Of a stretch of DNA of 64,000 nt, positions 58,085 to 64,000 are shown piece after piece. The stretch comes from Tetracladium setigerum (taxonomy: Eukaryota > Ascomycota > Leotiomycetes > Helotiales). The stretch lies in assembly GCA_031472005.1 (NCBI GenBank), contig PZJY01000002.1, positions 2,480,001 through 2,544,000 on the forward strand, in the 5' to 3' direction. Below the pieces are notes generated by a model. That model was not told where the DNA came from, did no database searches, and was given only the letters and a program-made list of their open reading frames with translations. The position numbers were made by a program, and so were the translations under genes. Positions within the stretch are counted from its first letter, which is position 1. Each line of letters begins with the position of its first letter.

Positions 58085-58921
58085 CATATCTAACCAGTAT
58101 ACTTACATCTTGCAGTACGGAATTTCACAGATTGAGAGAGAGGAGTGTATGTTTACGATGGAAGATGATTTTATGAAGCAGGATTTTGATTTCTTCGGTT
58201 TCGATTCAGTACAAGTTGATGAGCAATGCATAGCAACCTGGCGTTTTATCGTTTTGGGCGTCATGGTTGGGTGGTGTTGGAGGTTAGACAGGCTTGCTCC
58301 TTTTTGATTTTTAAAACAGTATAGTAAAGTAGTAAATTGTAATTAAAGACTAAGGCGTAGCTTTCGTTGTTATTTGGCTTGTGTTCTTAGTTAGAGGTTT
58401 CGGCTATTTTCTAGCTGTGTAGAGAACATCGATTGCACTAGCCACCTATATTCTCCCTTTATTGAATATCGCAAACCAAGTAATTTGTTTAAAATGGCAG
58501 AATTCAATAAACCAGTTCCTGTCCTTCTTTCCTCATTTCCTCCCACATCTTTGCAATAAACGTTTTGATGTTGATGGGCAGGTCAAATATCACGTGCGAT
58601 CGTGAACCCAACTTCAAGAGATAACGCGTCGCAAACTCGACACCTCCCTCTGCAACGATATTGAGACCACTCGCAAATAAACCCTTTGTCACGACACATT
58701 CTAGAAGTTCCAGCTACCACCTCGAAATCTGCCGTAGAGTTGTCCAAATTCCCCTTGACGGCATTCATTCACTTCGCGGCGTCCAAACTTCCACAGGCAA
58801 TTACAATCGTGATCGAGACCTCAACACCATCCCCACAGCGGAAATTCTCGCATTTGATTGAGTCCTCAAGCTCACACCAACCACCTCTCCGCCTTCTTCG
58901 AACCGCAGGTCCGCAAAGACA
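58085..58921. other. Intergenic between coiled-coil and mhf2 genes
   Basis: 3' flank and promoter. The plus-strand frame 58686-59138 continues into the mhf2 coding region in a different phase and is a shadow. Confidence 0.5.
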
Positions 58922-59595
58922 ATGCCTCCCAAACCATTCAAACCCCCTCGACCATCTGCATCCAACCCATCAACGACCTCAAAACCCAAGGCCAAACCAA
59001 CAAAATCAAAACCCACCTTTACTGCCACATCCAGTAGTAAAGTCACGAAATCGACATCAAAGGGCAAAGCAAAAGATAATGGAGGAAAAGGGAAGGAGAA
59101 GGAGAAAGCTGGAGGGGTATTCCATCTGCCAAGTTTAAGTCCAGATAGCGACGTCCAAATGATCGATTCCAACTCCGACAACGACTCAAACGACCAGTCC
59201 GTCGAAGAAACCTCGGAAAACGAAGATGAGGAAGCGGATATCTCCTCACGGCACTCCAAATCAACATCAACATCAAAATCAAAATCAAAAGGCCAGCCCC
59301 GCCAATCCACCCTTTCCCCGAACCAGAAAAGGAAACGATCCCATCCGCCCTCCTCAAAGTCTTATTACAACAACATTTTGTGAATAATGGCGAAAATGGA
59401 AGGAGGAAGACAAGGATTAGTAAGGAGGCTACGGAGGCGGTGGGGAAGTATATTGATACTTTTGTGAGGGAGGCGCTTGCGAGGGCGGCGTTTGGTGATG
59501 GGAGGGATGATAGTGAGGTGGGGATTAGTGAGGGTGGGGTGTTGGAGGTGGAGGCGTTGGAGAAGTTGTGTCCGCAGTTGTTGTTGGATTTTTGA
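58922..59595 (+). CDS. mhf2: CENP-X/MHF2 histone-fold protein with long disordered N-terminus
   Basis: ATG 58922 starts a Lys/Ser/Pro-rich, acidic, low-complexity N-terminus of about 130 residues (PPKPFKPPRPSASNPSTTSK ... SDNDSNDQSVEETSENEDEE). The second part is a compact CENP-X-type histone fold: IPSALLKVLLQQHF, RRKTRISKEATEAVGKYIDT, FVREALARAAF, and VEALEKLCPQLLLDF. CENP-X pairs with CENP-S as the MHF complex, which binds DNA with the FANCM/Mph1 helicase in repair and is part of the kinetochore CCAN. The two parts are in different frames in this sequence; adding one C to the C4 run at 59316-59319 joins them as LSPEPEKETIPSALLKV. The histone-fold half alone has no ATG of its own before the conserved start, which supports the joining. 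Confidence 0.82.
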
Positions 59596-62500
59596 GAAAG
59601 CGGCGATTGGGGGTTGGGGGTTCCTGAAGCTGTTGGCGAATGATTTGTGGAGTTTGGAGTCTTTAAAGTTGATTCGGAATGGGGTTTCATACAAGATACC
59701 TAGGGCAATGTAAATGCTCACTCATCCAGATATTATAATTTTGACGTTTTAGAAAGTTTGAATTTGCACATCAGACAATATACGTCTAAACAAAGACAAA
59801 CCCTAACAGGTAATATAATGCTCCTGAAGTTAAAAAGTTGACAATCCAGCCATCCATATTCCTTTTCAAAAGAATTTTTCCTTTGCACCTACTAGGCTAT
59901 CAGCTGGAAGGCCTTGTAGTTTCTGTGAGTTTCCTAATTTTCGACTCTACAGCGTATAGATAAAAGGCTTTATTCAATCATAGAAAAAATCCCTATATTC
60001 CTCGAAAATCTCTTGTACAACAGGAAAATAAACAACAAAGTTTGAATAAATTTAGCTAAACGTGAAAACGAGCAAGTTTTGATCGCCAAGGTGCAGATGT
60101 ATGGGTTAAGCGAGAGAGAGATATTTGAAAAGAAGACAAAGAGACGGTAGTTGTGGGTAGTGGAAGTAACGGGCCCAATGTAATATTGGCAAAGGATTAC
60201 TGTCGTCGAAGTAAGTGAAGTGGGTGTAGATATGCAGGATCAATTTAAGATATTGAAAGAGACGAAGTAGAAAAAACTTTTGCTTTTTCTTTTGTGTGCT
60301 ACTTTTGTTCTTTGAAATATTGTTATTTGGCAATTACAGGTAGGACTTCTTTTGTTTGTTTATCTTTTGTTTGTGTATCATTATTCACGTGTCTATATTT
60401 TAAAAACTGTATTCTATTCCAGAGGACTTGTTGAATTGGTAAGAAGGAAATTGGAAGTTTGACATCCTGCTTGAAATAATTCATATAAATATAAAAGTAC
60501 TTATTGTATGCTACTGATTCCAACGATTCTTTACACGGTAAACTTTCTTGTTTCAACATTTCATCAAGAAACGTTGCACTCGAGGTCCCCGGAAAAATGG
60601 GTTTTTACTGATGAAGCAAATAAAAGACGTGTGGTATAAAATCATTTATTCCGTAAATCACTTAAGAGTAAGACCAAAAAAATTAATTTTTTAAAGCAAA
60701 TTGATTTCAGTTTTGCGAAATATACTCGAAAGTTTGGAACATACGCATAACTGGATATCAGTGGAAACTCGGCTGAATTTTGGCAAACTATTTAGCTTCT
60801 GTTTACCACTTTAGAGGCGAGATTCGAGAAGTGTTTACAAACTGAGATTTTGTTCATGGTCTATTTCACATGCATTGTATGATTCCGAGATTGCATGTGG
60901 AAAATCAATTTGAACCAGTGCCTCACAGGATATCAAATAATTATATCTCAATCGAGCGGGAGAGCACACCACTCTTCCAGCCCCAGATCCCTTCAAGTGA
61001 AATGTCCAAGACCTATCCAAACAAATTCTGACTGTGCAACTCATCATGCTTTATCTATCTGATAAAGCCCCTTTGGAAGTTGAGACGCTCTCAATTTCTC
61101 AAACATTGGTGAAGATTTTGGTTCATTTCTATTTGACAACACCACAACGTCCATATCCTTGATCGATTTAGGCCTATTCAAGAAGCAGGCAGGTATCGGC
61201 AAACAAGAAATCTTCATCGATTCTGGAAGAATCTAGTTGATCAGAATATATAAGTTGACAAAGGACCATTTGAACAATTTGTGTTGCGGTTTCTGTGGCA
61301 TTGAGGAGTTCTTATCGAGAGAAAAACTGTAGTCTTGAACAGTCCAAGAGGGTTTCTTGGATACGATGAGTTAGTTGCGAGCTGTAATTGTGTGGTAATC
61401 AAGCTATGATAGGGTGATGAAGAAGCTCTAATCGGAGTTCTGCGAGATTGTGAGATGATGGGATCCAGATATCAAACAGTGATATATTGGTGACCTCCTG
61501 TTTTTCGAAAGTAGATAGTTGAACTTGTGAGGATACGACTTGAAATAGAAATGTGCCACAACAATAGAAGGCTAAAGTCTCAAGACTTCTTTGCGTTGCT
61601 TGCTCCGCTCAGAAAGCAGGATCTCGTGGCATATGTGGGACAATATCGCTTGTACCAATTTTACCTACCTTCCAGACCTAATCGTGACCAGAAGGAGCCA
61701 AAGCCAGGGTATGACAGACATTCCAAAGAGATGCTTCTTGGGACCCTATTTTGATCGCCATGGCCGCAGATGTGGCCGGCTATGCTGGAAATATGAAGAG
61801 CCGGAGAACACCAAGACAACAATCCTGATCGAAGAACAGACAGCAAACCTGCATGGCAAAAATAGAACTATACCAGCTGTCATAACGAAACTTTCCAACC
61901 TCCTATCAACTCATCTCAATTTCTCAAAGTTTCAACTGAAAGAGTTGTTGAAACCATGATCGTCAGTGCACCATCCGAACTTCTCACGCGAATTTGGAGA
62001 ACAATTTCATCGCCAAACAACCTGTCAGCAGCGACTGACAAGCCAGCAACGGGCAAAAGCTGAATTACAGATGGCATTTGGCATTTCTATTTCAATAATC
62101 CGCAAAGCGATGAACGCGCAAATGCGCATGGCAGCCGCCGAAAGAAGTGGTCGGACACGGGTCACGGGGCCCTGAAACTCGGGATGTTGCAAGCGAGACA
62201 GAGTTGACACACGGGAGTGCTTCAAGTTGTGGGTGAGAGTCGCATGATGCTCATTCCGGTGAGAAGGCTTCCGAAGAGATGGGAAAGCGGGAAAATGGTC
62301 AGTCAACGAAGAAGAAGAAGATTTGAGCGTTGATGTTGGTGATGATTTACAAGATAATGGTATGTTGAAAGAACTGTTGTGAATTTGAAAGAGAAGTCAG
62401 GAGGGAGGGAACGGGGGCAGCTTTCGGGCGCGTCTAAATGCTTATGTAACACTTGCAAAAATAACCTTAAAACCACCATTGCCGCGACTTTCTTTCTCAC

Positions 62501-63094
62501 AACAACAACCACGACCATCTCAAGACACCAAGTTTAAGCGCCTTATCAAAGTGCATATTATGATGATGATCTTCCCACTTAAGCCCAAGCTTTTTCCGTG
62601 CCCTACTCCGTTGAGAGCCGCCCCAACTAACCCCAAGGCTCCAAGTGGTGGCAGTCCATGTTCCTGTTTGAGCCCAGGCAGACCTTTGTTTCGACCACCC
62701 CTCCACGGCAAGAAAACCATCATCCGAGCTAAGACCCCCGATATTCATCCCAAGGAGATTTCTCAAACACGAGTCCGCTCATCATGGCCGCATGGTATTT
62801 ATGCTCTGCCAGGCCCCATCTGTTTTAAGAATTTTCTCTCTTTTTCTCTCCATCACTTCTTCCATCTCAGATATTTTCCGTCTCTCGCTGTTTCTTGAAT
62901 TTCTTCTTTTCATTTTCTTCACTCTTTCGTCCGAACTTCAATAACTTTCTATACTTAATTGTCGGCTAGTACGACTTTTCAATTATTTCCAACAACACAG
63001 CGCTAGACGCCCTTTTTACTACTACCTTCTTCATCACCTACCCCATTTCAACCTTTTGACGATTCTCTTGAATTCATACACATCAACCGCAAAC
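59596..63094. other. 3.5-kb stretch with no supported gene
   Basis: AT-rich with only short frames. I checked 61527-61959, 62025-62306 and 62479-62898; none has a domain or splice structure that keeps frame. The last 200 bases are a CT-rich leader for the cupredoxin gene (TTTCTCTCCATCACTTCTTC and so on). Confidence 0.42.
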
Positions 63095-63941
63095 ATGCAA
63101 TTCTCAAGCCTCACTCTCTCCGCCCTTCTCGCGAGCAGCGCTCTTGGTAAGTCCTCTTTCTTACCTGTCATCAAAGGAGTAGCTAACATCTTCTCTCTCT
63201 CTCTCCAGCACAAACCATGGTTAAGACACATGTCGTTCGCGTTGGTTCCCTCACCGGCGACTTGACCTTCATGCCATCAACCCTAAAAGCCGATGCTGGT
63301 GATATGGTGCAATTCCAGTTCGCACCAAAGAACCACACTGTCACACAATCAACCTTCGACCAACCTTGTGCACCAGCATCCCTTAACAGCAACATCACCG
63401 GTATCTACTCTGGCTTCATTCCCGTCGCAGCAGATGCTACAATGACCGCTACCTGGACCGTTCAATTAAACGATACCAAGCCCCTCTGGTTGTACTGCTC
63501 TCAAGGAAAGCATTGCCAAGGTGGAATGGTCATGGTCATCAACCCGTATGTTCCTCTATCGCTCAAGATCACAAGAAAGTCCGAGCAAGCACTAACACAC
63601 TCGCAAACAGACCAGCTGCAAATGCCTCCCGCACATTCGAGACCTACAAGGCCCTCGCAGCCCAAGCAACCGTCAACCTTCCTGGCGGCGGCAGCGCATC
63701 AGGCGGAACCCCCGCCAACGGCACAAACCCAGGCAACGTTGGCGATGTCGTTTCTACCGACCCAACCGCCACATCAGGAAGCGGATCTGGATCCGGATCT
63801 GGATCAGGCTCTTCTCCATCTTCAACTTCCTCATCTACCCCATCGCCGCTTGTTACTGGCAACTCTGCAGTGAGCTTGAGCGTTGGTGGAGCAGCTGGAT
63901 TCGGTGGTGCGCTCGCGATGGTTTTTGCTTTGTTGCTATGA
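63095..63941 (+). CDS. GPI-anchored extracellular cupredoxin
   Basis: Three exons: 63095-63146, 63209-63545, 63611-63941. The signal peptide (MQFSSLTLSALLASSALA) precedes a cupredoxin domain with HVVRVGSLTGDLTFMPSTLK, NHTVTQS carrying a His copper ligand, and LWLYCSQGKHCQGGMVMVINP in which Cys, His and Met form the rest of a type 1 copper site (motif split as read). The C-terminus is a Ser/Gly/Thr-rich stalk (SGSGSGSGSGSS) and a hydrophobic end (AAGFGGALAMVFALLL) with a small-residue omega site, typical of GPI anchoring. These serine-rich cupredoxins are common at the surface of filamentous ascomycetes; redox or adhesive roles are proposed but not settled. About 240 residues, with no frame break. 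Confidence 0.9.
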
Positions 63942-64000
63942 GTGTGATTTTTTAATGCATGTGTATTTTCTGTGTGATGTGAGGGGCTTGTTCTCTCATC

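Noticed and set aside
58801..59310. Minus-strand 169-codon frame opposite mhf2
   Set aside because: Asp/Phe/Ser pattern arises from the Lys/Ser/Thr-rich coding strand; the plus strand has the recognised CENP-X continuation.

Overview
This window is nuclear DNA from a filamentous ascomycete (Pezizomycotina). The introns are short (about 40-125 bp), GT...AG, often with CTAAC/CTAAT-like branch sites. Gene content includes a Zn2Cys6 regulator, an MFS permease of the anion:cation symporter type, a GH76 mannosidase, a fungal GT31-type glycosyltransferase, a GPI-anchored cupredoxin, a mitochondrial ADP/ATP carrier and an LHS1-type ER chaperone ending in HDEL. A Leotiomycete (Helotiales-like) origin is my impression from the families, not a proven placement.

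Layout. 0-3.4 kb: the 3' end of an arylsulfatase (+), then a GH76 gene (-). 4.9-9.6 kb: divergent LHS1 (-) and a GNAT acetyltransferase (+), with a CAGCGTG unfolded-protein-response-like element in the LHS1 promoter. 10.7-16.5 kb: convergent membrane protein (+) and ankyrin-repeat protein (-). 18-23.4 kb: a small secreted cysteine-rich protein (+) and a large repetitive His/Gly-rich protein (-). 25.5-33.2 kb: MFS transporter (+), CCCH zinc-finger protein with a PIN/NYN-like region (+), GT31 glycosyltransferase (+), RidA-family protein (-). 33.6-35.7 kb: Zn2Cys6 factor (+). 36.1-36.7 kb: two identical intron-containing tRNA-Gln(UUG) genes in a tandem duplication. 37.2-42.1 kb: BTB/POZ protein (-) and secreted type-B carboxylesterase (-). 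42.1-47 kb: a long stretch with no recognisable gene. 47-54.3 kb: multi-spanning membrane protein (+), a conserved fungal gene broken by three in-frame stops (-), and the ADP/ATP carrier (-). 56.4-63.9 kb: coiled-coil protein (+), CENP-X/MHF2 histone-fold protein (+), another long gene-free stretch, and a GPI-anchored cupredoxin (+).

The most pervasive signal is that at least ten conserved genes lose their reading frame by what looks like one missing base, usually inside a short homopolymer, while the protein continues intact in the next frame. I read this mainly as a property of the assembly and have joined such genes. The LHS1 and GNAT breaks have other possible explanations. The gene at 50-52 kb is different: its frame is kept and stop codons interrupt it, so it looks like a real pseudogene.

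The genes do not form an obvious cluster or pathway. This is an ordinary mixed chromosomal segment with housekeeping genes (carrier, chaperone, kinetochore/repair histone fold, RidA), wall or secretion genes (GH76, esterase, cupredoxin, GT31) and several lineage-specific unknowns.
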